A DNA stretch of 64,000 nt, from NCBI RefSeq assembly GCF_019613955.1, contig NZ_CP080443.1, positions 1,488,001-1,552,000 on the forward strand. The letters run 5' to 3'. The first letter of the stretch is position 1. Each line of letters opens with the position of its first letter. A program made the translations under genes and the position numbers. The notes beneath the pieces were generated by a model. The model was not told where the DNA came from, did not search any database, and worked only from the letters and a program-made list of their open reading frames with translations. Below are positions 1 through 8,562 of the stretch, piece after piece. The stretch comes from Chryseobacterium sp. LJ668 (GTDB taxonomy: Bacteria; Bacteroidota; Bacteroidia; Flavobacteriales; Weeksellaceae).

Positions 1-483
1 AATGAAGATCTGCGTAGAAAGATGGAGCCCCGTACAAGCTCTTCCAAGAATAAACTGAAAGCAGTAGAAATTCTCTCTGAAAATAAAATTCCTGTCCATA
101 TAATGGTTGCACCGGTAATTCCGGGATTAAACAGTGACGAACCTTTGGCAATTTTAAAATCAATTTCAGATGCAGGGGCTTTAAGTTTCGGTTATACTTT
201 GGTGAGGCTCAATGATACGGTAGAGCCGGTTTTTGTGAAATGGATTGAATCTAGTTTCCCGGACAGGGCACAAAAAGTTTTAAACCTGATTAAATCAATG
301 CGTGGCGGAAAATTAGGCGAAAAAAGGTATTTTGAAAGACAAAAAGGTGAAGGAAATATTGCAGAAATGATTCATAATACTTTTAAAATAGGGAAGAAGA
401 AATATTTTGAGGGTAAAGAATTTCCTATGCTTTCAGTTCAGAATTTTACGGGAACGAGAGAACAGCAGCTTCGGTTGTTCTAA
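1..483 (+). CDS. PA0069-type radical SAM protein, C-terminal part
   Basis: The reading frame is open from the first base of the window, so this is the 3' end of a gene that starts upstream; the Met at 22 is internal. The visible 160 residues begin just before a KMEPRTSS segment and run through a VAPVIPGLN motif, both typical of the C-terminal half of the PA0069/Rv2578c radical SAM family. The CX3CX2C cluster motif expected near the N terminus lies outside the window. The family's reaction is not firmly established; it is an iron-sulfur, S-adenosylmethionine enzyme of the cytosol. A bidirectional-looking terminator follows directly, separating it from the minus-strand peptide cluster. The family call is based on remembered motif similarity. 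Confidence 0.75.
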   Translation, partial: NEDLRRKMEPRTSSSKNKLKAVEILSENKIPVHIMVAPVIPGLNSDEPLAILKSISDAGALSFGYTLVRLNDTVEPVFVKWIESSFPDRAQKVLNLIKSMRGGKLGEKRYFERQKGEGNIAEMIHNTFKIGKKKYFEGKEFPMLSVQNFTGTREQQLRLF

Positions 484-491
484 AATAAAAA

Positions 492-523
492 ACCGCTCCA
501 AGTCGGAACGGTCTCATTTTTTT
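492..523. terminator. Bidirectional intrinsic terminator
   Basis: An 8-bp stem (492-499 with 505-512, one C-A mismatch) with a 5-nt loop is followed by a T-rich run on the plus strand and an A run before it that serves the minus strand. It lies between the ends of two convergent genes. Confidence 0.65.
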
Positions 524-535
524 GATGATGATTGC

Positions 536-700
536 TTACATCGAATCATCCGGACATTTAAAATCTTCGCTACAGGTTGCACATATTACAACGCCGTTGC
601 AATAATACATACAGAAATCTGGTTCTGGTAAACCTTTGATTCCACCTGCTCCGGTAATAGATTTTAACTGATCTTTGTTTAGTTTTTTTAGATTTTTCAT
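536..700 (-). CDS. GG-leader bacteriocin-like peptide
   Basis: This 54-residue peptide starts MKNLKKLNKDQLKSITGAGG. That leader type belongs to the small bacteriocin-like peptides common in Chryseobacterium, usually cut after Gly-Gly by a C39 peptidase-transporter. The remaining 34 residues hold five Cys and end acidic (CPDDSM). It is the last gene on the minus strand after the split LanB pair, but 126 bp separate them and a TAtcTTTa box sits upstream, so it may be transcribed separately. The leader matches the three Cys-rich peptides at 12.2-12.7 kb and not the lanthipeptide precursor at 6.2-6.4 kb. Function is inferred from leader type only; disulfide formation is possible given five Cys. 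Confidence 0.7.
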   Translation of the reverse strand: MKNLKKLNKDQLKSITGAGGIKGLPEPDFCMYYCNGVVICATCSEDFKCPDDSM

Positions 701-730
701 AACGTTTTGTTTTAAAATTTGATGATAAAG

Positions 731-738
731 TAAAGATA
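731..738 (-). promoter_or_regulatory. Candidate -7 box for peptide gene at 536-700
   Basis: On the minus strand this reads TATCTTTA, seven of eight matches to TAnnTTTG, 30 bp upstream of the ATG. No clear -33 box was identified. Confidence 0.3.
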
Positions 739-826
739 ATTAAAATATTTAAACGCTGTTTACTTTTAAAATAAATTATTTTAAACATTTTCAGGACAAT
801 CAAACTTCCATTCAAAAGTTATTTGC

Positions 827-1684
827 CTAATTGTAAGCTTGGCTTGAATTTATATGGCACTTCATCTTATAATATCTCTGCATGTAATCGTAAATAATCA
901 TTTCGAATAATCGTTGATTGGAAACAAAAAGACGGTTGATATTCATGTGGAATATGCTTTGGAAAAAGCTTTGTAGATAAATTTCTAATAAACCATTTTC
1001 ACTAAATTGAATAATACTTTTCAGGACCGACGCATTTTCTTCAACATGAGAAGCGATGGCTTGTCTTTCGTCTGAAAACGCATCTTTTTGAATAAAGCTC
1101 ATCAGTTTTGGCTTAAATTCTCGGTATTTCTTATCCAACTGACTGTTGAGCTTTTTATCAGCATTAAATTCTTCTTTGAATAAATGATTAAAGCCTTCAA
1201 TCCAATTTAGCTTTTGCTGATCCGAAAGATTGAGCTGATCTAATGTCTGATCGATATAAAATATAGTAAATAAGATTTTTTCTTCGTCAGCATATTGCAG
1301 ACACTGCAGAGTGAAATCACTGTTTTTATAAAATAACGTTTCTGCTTCTTCGATTGTGCTTTGTCCGTATCGCTCAATTTCTCTGCTGTAGGTGTCAATG
1401 ATTAGAGATGAAATTTCTCCGCTTTGTATAAATTCCTGAAGGTTATTATGGATTTCGCGCAAGACATTATTGTAATATTCAGTATTGCTTAAACAAAATC
1501 TGATCCGCAAATGAGGTTTCGGATCATGATAACGTATAAAAAACCATTTTGAGATGTAATTATTTTTCTGAAAATATTCTGCTGAAGGTTTTATCAGGTC
1601 TTCTAATATCAGATCTGAAGTTTTGATGCCGGTATAGATTTTCAAATACAGCCATTCTGTTCCGGGAATAAATTTTCTTACCAT
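827..1684 (-). CDS. LanB elimination-domain protein (thiopeptide-type)
   Basis: This 285-residue cytosolic protein matches the stand-alone elimination domain (SpaB_C / Lant_dehydr_C, thiopeptide-type bacteriocin biosynthesis family). The hallmark is WFFIRYHDPKPHLRIRF at residues 47-63. In split dehydratases this half removes glutamate from glutamylated Ser/Thr to give dehydroalanine or dehydrobutyrine. The start overlaps the end of the LanB N-terminal gene by 7 bp, so the two are translationally coupled and act as the two halves of one enzyme. Length is normal for the family and no truncation is seen. Its substrate is presumably the precursor at 6189-6377. The family is well recognised; the substrate is inferred from neighbourhood. 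Confidence 0.85.
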   Translation of the reverse strand: MVRKFIPGTEWLYLKIYTGIKTSDLILEDLIKPSAEYFQKNNYISKWFFIRYHDPKPHLRIRFCLSNTEYYNNVLREIHNNLQEFIQSGEISSLIIDTYSREIERYGQSTIEEAETLFYKNSDFTLQCLQYADEEKILFTIFYIDQTLDQLNLSDQQKLNWIEGFNHLFKEEFNADKKLNSQLDKKYREFKPKLMSFIQKDAFSDERQAIASHVEENASVLKSIIQFSENGLLEIYLQSFFQSIFHMNINRLFVSNQRLFEMIIYDYMQRYYKMKCHINSSQAYN

Positions 1685-3921
1685 GAGTTTCTATCTTTAT
1701 GCATTAAGAAGATGAATTCTTTTTTGAAATCATCATTTTCATTGTATAAAAACTCTTCAATCGTAATTGATTGTTCATTTTTAAGCGTTTGTATAAAGAG
1801 TACAGCCATGTCATAGTTTTCAAGATTCATCGGTAGGGTATTGTCAGATTTTGTCCACTGTATCCACTGTGGAATGTGTCTTTTATTTCGCCAGACTTTT
1901 AAAGAAGATAAAAATTGGCCTTTATCGTTGATTACTGATGCTAATGCTGAAATATCTTTTTCTGTAATATTCCATTGGGCTTTAGATAAAATGATGTTTT
2001 TATATTCTATCCTCGGGAGAAATTTGTGAATATGACTTAGGCCTCCCCAACTGAAATACAATCCGGTACGTGAATTTTGTGAGTGCAGATCAGACAGAAA
2101 GTGATAGACAGGCAATGAGTTAGCGTGGTAATTATGGGCGTTGGTTAGATAAGGTTTGATCTCTCTGTTCAATTTTTTAGAACGTAGCACAATTCGGTTA
2201 TTTTTTACTGAAATAAATAAGTCTTCAACAGCAATTTGATTTTTGTTTGATACAACAGATTGTGCCAGATAAGGAATTTCATATGGACGTAATGTTGGTC
2301 TCCTAATGATATTACCTATCCTTGCTTCGGGCAGATGTATAATTTCGGCTAAAATTTCACTGTTGTCCTTCTGACTTGAGTTTATCCTGATCTTGTCGAA
2401 GGAAAGCGTCTCTTCCTTTTCTGTAATCTGTTGTGCTAAATTTTTCACTTTAGACTTTTCTGAACAGAATCTTCCCAGGAGATTGGCGGCACTGCTACCT
2501 CCAACACTCCCGATACATAGTTTCTTATCACCGTTTTCGGCAGCTATTTCTGCCATGACGGATATCGTATCGGGAATGTCATTCCAGTTTTCTTCAAGAT
2601 CTTTTACATCTTCATCACATAATTCGATAATGAAATGATTTTCGATCAGGGATTCCTGTACCTTCTCATTAAGAATTTTCTGAAAAGGTGTCAATTCAAT
2701 CATAAGATTTTGCGTGTTCTTACGAGCAGGAAGCTGCAGATTTTCTAAATAAGGATGAATTCCTTTAGCAGTTTGATCCTGTAGATAACCAATTCCGATT
2801 TCTGTATCTAAAACATAGAATAAGGGCATTTCCTGAGTTTCAAACCGTTCAGAAAACGCTTTTTTGAATTTTTCAGTTGGAGTATCTCTGTGTGATGAGG
2901 TGATTTTATTCAGAAAACTTAAAGCCTTTCTTATTTCTTTTTTCCACTGAACGGGCAGAGTGAATTCATCTTCAAAATACAGATCAGTCTGAAAAAGGTA
3001 TTTTTGCTCGTAATCTGCATTGAAAGACTTTATCAAATCCTCAATTTCGGCATATAAGGAAACCGGGTTTCCGATCTGTACATCCAAGTGATTGAGTTTT
3101 AGTTTTATCGAAATTAAAATATCAGCTTCTTTTTTTGCTTCAATTTTAATTAAAACAGAAATTATCCTGTCTAAAAAATCAATTCCCGAAACTGTAGGCT
3201 CCAGCTCACTGACCAAAACCTGATTATCAATCAATTCTTCAACAAATTCTACTGTCTCATCCTTTGTAATTTCATCATTGATAAGAATATCTGCAATCTG
3301 ACTAATCGTTCTGCCGTGTTTTGTAAAATCCAGAACTTGCTCTAGCTCTTCAGACAGTGGAGCCGATGAAATAATGTAGTCTCTTTTCCCAGCATTATAT
3401 TCATACTCTACATACCGGATTTTTTTGCCTACTTTATAGATACTGTTATTAGGAAAATATAAAAGCTTTGCTGCAATTTCGGGTGTTTTTTCAAAACTTT
3501 TTGCTAAAGAAACCAAGAAGTGCATATCTAGTTTTGTATCCCGACATATTAATGGGTGCTCATCTGATCTTTTTGGGATTTCTGGTTCTGCATGAAATTT
3601 CCCCAGGCCAACTCCTGAAAATAATCCGAAAGGAGTACATCGGGTACTCATTCTGGTATAGTATTTCAAAATTGTGTTTTTAAGCCTTTGGTTTTGACCT
3701 GAGGATAATTTTTTTTCTGAATGCAACCATTGACTGATCTCCCAATGCAGATCGGGTGAAGCCAGGTAAATTGCTTCCTGAAAAGTCTCATCACTGCAAA
3801 TTTCTTTGAAATCTGCATCTGAAATTCCATCAGCATTTAATTTTTGTCTGAAATTTTTATGCGGAAATAGCGGAGTACGAACGACATACTCTTCAAAAAA
3901 TTGATAAGGGAACCGGGGCAT
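1678..3921 (-). CDS. LanB N-terminal lantibiotic dehydratase (glutamylation)
   Basis: At 747 residues this matches the Lant_dehydr_N family, which transfers glutamate from Glu-tRNA to Ser/Thr of a precursor peptide. Recognisable motifs are RMSTRCTPFGLF at about residues 90-101 and, late in the protein, RPTLRPYEIPYL followed by a segment ending in NAHNYH, both conserved in LanB enzymes. The elimination domain is absent and is supplied by the overlapping downstream gene. It begins 3 bp after the hydrolase gene upstream, so precursor, hydrolase and both LanB halves form one minus-strand operon. No LanC-like zinc cyclase lies anywhere in the operon. Base composition resembles the neighbouring accessory genes. 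Confidence 0.88.
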   Translation of the reverse strand: MPRFPYQFFEEYVVRTPLFPHKNFRQKLNADGISDADFKEICSDETFQEAIYLASPDLHWEISQWLHSEKKLSSGQNQRLKNTILKYYTRMSTRCTPFGLFSGVGLGKFHAEPEIPKRSDEHPLICRDTKLDMHFLVSLAKSFEKTPEIAAKLLYFPNNSIYKVGKKIRYVEYEYNAGKRDYIISSAPLSEELEQVLDFTKHGRTISQIADILINDEITKDETVEFVEELIDNQVLVSELEPTVSGIDFLDRIISVLIKIEAKKEADILISIKLKLNHLDVQIGNPVSLYAEIEDLIKSFNADYEQKYLFQTDLYFEDEFTLPVQWKKEIRKALSFLNKITSSHRDTPTEKFKKAFSERFETQEMPLFYVLDTEIGIGYLQDQTAKGIHPYLENLQLPARKNTQNLMIELTPFQKILNEKVQESLIENHFIIELCDEDVKDLEENWNDIPDTISVMAEIAAENGDKKLCIGSVGGSSAANLLGRFCSEKSKVKNLAQQITEKEETLSFDKIRINSSQKDNSEILAEIIHLPEARIGNIIRRPTLRPYEIPYLAQSVVSNKNQIAVEDLFISVKNNRIVLRSKKLNREIKPYLTNAHNYHANSLPVYHFLSDLHSQNSRTGLYFSWGGLSHIHKFLPRIEYKNIILSKAQWNITEKDISALASVINDKGQFLSSLKVWRNKRHIPQWIQWTKSDNTLPMNLENYDMAVLFIQTLKNEQSITIEEFLYNENDDFKKEFIFLMHKDRNSW

Positions 3922-3924
3922 TTT

Positions 3925-6168
3925 TTATTTTTCTGAGATAGGAATTTCAATGTAACTGTCGTTGTACCACTTTATCTCCAAAGGTTCTTTTGCATCTGCG
4001 ATGGTTTCTTCACTTACGTCTTTTCCGGTGCCGTAGTTTATTTGATCATAAGGAGTTTTATTTACTCCTAAAACTATTACTAATTTACTTCCCACATTTA
4101 TTTTTTTGCTCACAAAATAGGTGTTCTGAATTGGGATCTTTTCTCTTTTGCCAGGAGTAAGAAGCTGCCTTTTTTCTTTGTCTTTTGCATAGCTTGCTCG
4201 CCCTAAATAACTTGATAGTAAAAAATATTTTCCATTAGACATTGATTCATAAAGTTTTATTGTAATGTCTATATCTTTTTTATTTATTGATGCTATAATA
4301 TTTCCAATAAAACTTCCATTTATTTCAAAGGACTTATCAAACTTTTCACTTTCAAAGACCAATTTATCTTTTAATATTCGAGGATCAATTACATTATCCA
4401 CTATTTTGTATCTATCAAAATTTTGTAGAGTATCATCTCTTTTTGAAAAGTCAATTCTCTGAAAAGTAAAATCTGAATCAGGTTTAGATGTTTGCAATTT
4501 CTTCTTACTCAAAAATAATTTCATCTTTTTATTGCTGATTTTATCAATGCTGGCTGCGCTTTTCCATTGATTAGAACCAATGACAAGATAATTTACTTTA
4601 TTTTTTAAAAAATCTGGTTTTTCTTTTCCTTTCAATATATAATCAAACCACTGATAAGATAATGCATCTATATCTATTTTAGCAGCAGAATCTAATATAT
4701 ATCCTCTTAGATCATTTTTTATATTGCCTTGAGCGCCAAAATGATCATAAGGACCAATAACTAAATAATGATTGGCTTTTTTGTTATATTTATGGTGCTC
4801 ATTATAGTAGTAAAAAGCACCTCGTTGGTCGTCATCAAAATATCCTGTGAATGTTAAAACCGGAATGTCAATTTTTGCAAAATCTTTTTTGTATGGTATT
4901 TTGGATTGCCAAAATATATCGAAAGTGGGGTGTTGCAACCATTTTTGAAAAATAGGATTGGTATTTCCATTTAAATTATCTAATTTTTTAAATGGGTCGC
5001 CTTTTGCATATAACTTATTAACAAGAGTTTTCCATTTTTCTGAATTAGAATCATCATAATCGATATATCTACTATTTATCACATATTCTGCCCATCTTAT
5101 CATATAAGTGTTAAAAACATTATTTTCCATTGGAAAATCTATTCCAAATCCCACAGATACTGCTGGGATAATTGTTTTTAAAGCAGGATGTAAATTTTTT
5201 GTAGCTGCCCATTGGCTAAAACCGTTATAACTTCCACCTATCATTCCGACTTTTCCATTGCTCCAGGGTTGTTTTATAATCCAATTTATAACTTCGTTTA
5301 TATCTTCTGTTTCATATTCAAAAGGTGCAATTTCATCTTTACTTAAATAAACACCTCTACTAAATGCATTAATGATTGCATATCCCCTTATTGAGTTGAG
5401 TTTTTCAGTAGAATTAAACTTTTCTGCTTTATAAATACCGAAATTTAATATTGCTGGAATTTTAGCTTCTTCTTTTTTATATTTTAGGAAACACAATGAA
5501 ATTTCATTTCCTTTTTTGGTTCTGATAATAAGACTGTCTTGAATTACAAATTCGTCTCTCTCTAATTTTTTTAATAAAGGAATAGCTGTAGAAAAAGTTT
5601 CTTTAATAATAGTATGATAGTTATAATTTCTACATAATAAAATGGCATTATTTAAAGAAATACTATCAGATGTAATACTGTCTTTTAGAATTTTATTTAT
5701 TTCATTTTTATTATAACCCTCTTTAAAATTAAATGAATCGCGAATTAAATTTCTGGATTGTACAGATAGTTCATTATATTTTTTTTCTAGAATCTTTTTA
5801 TAAGCTAACCGAATATCCTCATTCGACTTGGATTCTTTTTTAGCTAAAATAAAAAGTTCAAACTGAATACCTGCTATTTTTGCATAATCCGGATATGAAT
5901 CTTTATAAGAATTTCGTATCTTATTTAATGTTTTTAAAGCTCCATCATAATCTGTGCTAAGTACTTGGAATCTAAGGTAGTTATTATTGTATTGGAGAGA
6001 ATCATTGTCTCTATATACTTTCATAACCTCCTTATTTAGTATAAGAATCTTATTTTCAAATTCGGAATTTTCAAATTCTATTTTCTTAAAATATAGTTTT
6101 TGGGAAAAACAACAAGAAAAAAAGATTAGAAAAAAGAAACAAAAGAAAATTTTATTATTATTATTCAT
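3925..6168 (-). CDS. CocE/NonD (S15-like) serine hydrolase, exported
   Basis: This 747-residue protein has a very hydrophobic N terminus ending SCCFSQK, which could be a lipoprotein or type I signal. A CocE/NonD / X-Pro dipeptidyl-peptidase S15 alpha/beta-hydrolase follows. The nucleophile elbow GGSYNG lies at about residues 311-316, an acid candidate in the YFDDDQRG segment near 443, and the His in GPYDHFG near 474. A beta-sandwich C-terminal domain is expected for the family. About 180 residues of unassigned sequence precede the hydrolase core. It lies between the lanthipeptide precursor and LanB genes with tight spacing, so a role in processing or tailoring the peptide outside the cytosol is inferred. 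A general exopeptidase or esterase role cannot be excluded. Confidence 0.75.
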   Translation of the reverse strand: MNNNNKIFFCFFFLIFFSCCFSQKLYFKKIEFENSEFENKILILNKEVMKVYRDNDSLQYNNNYLRFQVLSTDYDGALKTLNKIRNSYKDSYPDYAKIAGIQFELFILAKKESKSNEDIRLAYKKILEKKYNELSVQSRNLIRDSFNFKEGYNKNEINKILKDSITSDSISLNNAILLCRNYNYHTIIKETFSTAIPLLKKLERDEFVIQDSLIIRTKKGNEISLCFLKYKKEEAKIPAILNFGIYKAEKFNSTEKLNSIRGYAIINAFSRGVYLSKDEIAPFEYETEDINEVINWIIKQPWSNGKVGMIGGSYNGFSQWAATKNLHPALKTIIPAVSVGFGIDFPMENNVFNTYMIRWAEYVINSRYIDYDDSNSEKWKTLVNKLYAKGDPFKKLDNLNGNTNPIFQKWLQHPTFDIFWQSKIPYKKDFAKIDIPVLTFTGYFDDDQRGAFYYYNEHHKYNKKANHYLVIGPYDHFGAQGNIKNDLRGYILDSAAKIDIDALSYQWFDYILKGKEKPDFLKNKVNYLVIGSNQWKSAASIDKISNKKMKLFLSKKKLQTSKPDSDFTFQRIDFSKRDDTLQNFDRYKIVDNVIDPRILKDKLVFESEKFDKSFEINGSFIGNIIASINKKDIDITIKLYESMSNGKYFLLSSYLGRASYAKDKEKRQLLTPGKREKIPIQNTYFVSKKINVGSKLVIVLGVNKTPYDQINYGTGKDVSEETIADAKEPLEIKWYNDSYIEIPISEK

Positions 6169-6188
6169 TTTTAAATAATAATATCTAT

Positions 6189-6377
6189 TTATATGAGTGA
6201 ATAATCAGTCATAATTATACTAACTGTTGGTTTTTGTGGCTTTGGCGGACAATATCTGCTGGTTGTATCTCCATTTGTAGTATCACTAATTCCATCACCA
6301 CCTCTGATAGAATCTAATTTTGTGATTTGTAATTTTTTCAGAGATAATTTTTTTTCAAATTTGGTTTCTTTTTTCAT
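6189..6377 (-). CDS. Class I lanthipeptide-like precursor peptide
   Basis: This 62-residue peptide has a Lys-rich leader with KKLSLKKLQITKLDSIRGG, matching the Bacteroidota class I lanthipeptide leader style (a KLSLKKLxIxKL box and a terminal GG). The core after GG has about 35 residues, many Ser/Thr in its first part (DTTNGDTTSRYC) and only one Cys. At most one lanthionine ring could form, so other dehydrated residues would stay as dehydroamino acids. It is the first gene of the minus-strand operon feeding the hydrolase and split LanB. The leader differs from the MKNLKKL leaders of the other small peptides here, suggesting a separate maturation route. Identification is by leader style and context. 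Confidence 0.75.
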   Translation of the reverse strand: MKKETKFEKKLSLKKLQITKLDSIRGGDGISDTTNGDTTSRYCPPKPQKPTVSIIMTDYSLI

Positions 6378-6401
6378 TGTAATTAATTTTAGTTAATGCG
6401 G

Positions 6402-6409
6402 CAAAATAA
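6402..6409 (-). promoter_or_regulatory. Candidate -7 box of the lanthipeptide operon
   Basis: The minus strand reads TTATTTTG, seven of eight matches to TAnnTTTG, 24 bp upstream of the precursor ATG. The -33 region is AT-rich without a clear TTTG. Confidence 0.35.
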
Positions 6410-6497
6410 CAATCTTTTAAAAAAGAAAGAAAGAAGTTGATGTCTAAATTTATCAATATCGTATTATTAAAAATATTAACTATTGATTTTCAGACAA

Positions 6498-8231
6498 TTA
6501 TATTCTGTTCTTTTCTTGTAATAATTTAATGTAATAGGATGGAAGTGTTCCTGTAATTTTTTTAAAAGCATTAGAAAAGGATTCAGAATTATTAAAACCT
6601 ACATCTTCGGCAATGGCAGAAATTGTATACTTTCTAATTCTCTCATTATTATTTAATTCTATTACAATATGGTTAATACGTAATTCGTTTAAATATTGTG
6701 AGAAATTCTTCCCTTTAAGTTCATTAACCGATTTTGAAAGATAATCCCGGTTTGTTCCTAATTCTTTTGCTAAACTGTCTACAGTAATGCTTTTACGCAA
6801 AAAGGACTTGTTTTTTTCAAATTCATCAAGCTTTATTTTTATATCCTGCAACCTTTTATCGGGTATTACAATTCTAGCTTTTTCTTGATGAATGTTTTCT
6901 TTTATAATGTTATCATCTTGAGAAGGTAAACCTAATTCACGTTCTTTCGATTTTTCTATTAAAAGTTCTGCCTGTCTTTGATACTCTTTTATCTTCTTTT
7001 TATTTACCAAATAGATGTAACTAAGAGTAATGATGATTATAAAACCAACGGATAAACACCAAAATAATAATAAATTCTTATTGTCCAACTCAGCTATTAA
7101 TTCTTCTTTCTTTTCCAGCAATATGGGAGTATCGTATTTTTTGTAAATTTCTTTGGAGAGATATTGTTTACTGTTATTAATGATGCTGTCTGCGTAAAAT
7201 AATTTATCAATATATTTCAGTTGTCTTTCCTTATCTCCAGTTTTTTTATAATAATCTATAAGTACTTCGTATCCATCACGTGTGATTGGATAAAAGTCCT
7301 TTGAAAGAACTAAGACTGAATCTGCTTTGACAAAATATTTCACAGCGGTTTCTTGCTTATGAGTATCATAATTGATTTTGCCTAAAAAATAGTAGGTAAT
7401 TGCCAGATTGCCATAATCATTGTTTTTGATGAAACTTTTTTCTGCATCTAAGTGACCTTCAGCAGCTTTTTGATAATTCTTCAAATAATAATTAGCAATC
7501 CCAGTAGCAGAGACAAAGTAAGGATAGTGTGTATAATCTTTAAACTTATTGCATTCTTTAATTCCAATATCAATAAAATGTAGAGCATTTTTATATTGTT
7601 TGTTTTTACTGTATGAATTTGCTACAGAAAATATAGAACCTATATAGCTTTTAATATCTTTATCTGGTGTATTGATTTTCTGTTTCTGGTAACTGTAATA
7701 TTCTAAAAAAAGAGGAAGTGCCTCTTTATTTTCATCAGTTGCAGTTTTTAAAATCCCTAGAAGCTTCTTTATATAATATAATTGATCGGGATTTTTATCT
7801 TTTGATAATTTTTGTGCAATGATATAATGATCCAGCGCTTCACTATATCTCCAATCGTAATTAAATAGAATGCCTTTTATAATATGTGCTTTTGCAGGAT
7901 AGTCTTTTGTGTTTACATTTTTAGTAAGATTTAATAATGTATCTGCATAGATTTGTCCGTTTTCGTTCTCTAAACCTTTTGTATGAGCAATCTTGTAATA
8001 GCCATCATATATAAGATCATTATTTTTCTCTTTTTTTCCTTTAATTAAAATTGAATTTGCATATAATTCTGCTTTAGTATTGTCAATTCTAAAAACTTTG
8101 TCATAAGCTTTCTGTAATTGCTCACTATTTTTATTTTTTAGAGAATCTGGAACACGGAAATGCTTTATACTTTGAGAAAAAAATAAATTAAGACAAAAAA
8201 GTAAAAATAATATGGAGTAAAACCTGAACAT
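6498..8231 (-). CDS. Membrane TPR protein with AraC-type DNA-binding domain
   Basis: This 577-residue regulator has a signal-like N terminus (MFRFYSILFLLFCLNLFFSQ). A long tetratricopeptide-like region spans about residues 30-370, one membrane helix about 390-409, and a C-terminal AraC/XylS double helix-turn-helix about 480-570 (with AIAEDVGFNNSESFSNAFKK). This is a common flavobacterial design: a periplasmic TPR sensor coupled through the membrane to a cytosolic activator. It is divergent from the six-Cys operon (332 bp apart) and lies downstream of and codirectional with nothing else, since the lanthipeptide operon starts 120 bp beyond its stop on the same strand. Control of one or both flanking peptide operons is inferred. 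A TACTTTTG promoter box lies just upstream. Confidence 0.8.
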   Translation of the reverse strand: MFRFYSILFLLFCLNLFFSQSIKHFRVPDSLKNKNSEQLQKAYDKVFRIDNTKAELYANSILIKGKKEKNNDLIYDGYYKIAHTKGLENENGQIYADTLLNLTKNVNTKDYPAKAHIIKGILFNYDWRYSEALDHYIIAQKLSKDKNPDQLYYIKKLLGILKTATDENKEALPLFLEYYSYQKQKINTPDKDIKSYIGSIFSVANSYSKNKQYKNALHFIDIGIKECNKFKDYTHYPYFVSATGIANYYLKNYQKAAEGHLDAEKSFIKNNDYGNLAITYYFLGKINYDTHKQETAVKYFVKADSVLVLSKDFYPITRDGYEVLIDYYKKTGDKERQLKYIDKLFYADSIINNSKQYLSKEIYKKYDTPILLEKKEELIAELDNKNLLLFWCLSVGFIIIITLSYIYLVNKKKIKEYQRQAELLIEKSKERELGLPSQDDNIIKENIHQEKARIVIPDKRLQDIKIKLDEFEKNKSFLRKSITVDSLAKELGTNRDYLSKSVNELKGKNFSQYLNELRINHIVIELNNNERIRKYTISAIAEDVGFNNSESFSNAFKKITGTLPSYYIKLLQEKNRI

Positions 8232-8246
8232 CTGTGTTTTTCAATG

Positions 8247-8254
8247 CAAAAGTA
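8247..8254 (-). promoter_or_regulatory. -7 promoter box of the AraC-type regulator
   Basis: The minus strand reads TACTTTTG, an exact TAnnTTTG match, 15 bp upstream of the regulator ATG at 8231. It would give a short leader of roughly a dozen bases. Confidence 0.5.
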
Positions 8255-8393
8255 CATTTTTTTCAGTATTAAATTTTATTTTTTCAATTTTATATAAATG
8301 TTGTATTGCCAATATCTTATGTGTTTTAATTTTAGGGTATTGGTAAATTTCGATTCCTTAAAATCCGAAATTGATCAATTCCGATATGCTTGA

Positions 8394-8425
8394 TTTGTAA
8401 TATTTAAAAATCTCCTGCATCTTTG
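8394..8425 (+). promoter_or_regulatory. Candidate -33/-7 promoter of the six-Cys operon
   Basis: TTTG at 8394-8397 and CATCTTTG at 8418-8425 (seven of eight to TAnnTTTG) are separated by 20 bp, the usual spacing in Bacteroidota. The transcript would have an untranslated leader of about 130 bases before the ATG at 8563. Confidence 0.45.
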
Positions 8426-8461
8426 CTTCAACAAAAAACACAAATGTTTATTTTTTGTATG

Positions 8462-8499
8462 TGTACAGTACAAAGTATAAATTAGATGCGCTGATCAGC
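8462..8499. promoter_or_regulatory. Two perfect dyads in the leader of the six-Cys operon
   Basis: TGTACAGTACA (8462-8472) and GCTGATCAGC (8490-8499) are perfect short palindromes inside the untranslated leader. They could be operators or RNA stems; no protein partner is shown by the sequence. Confidence 0.25.
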
Positions 8500-8562
8500 A
8501 AAACCCCTGTCAAGGTTTGTGTGACAAAACTTATCAAAAAAAAACAATTAACAATTAAAATT

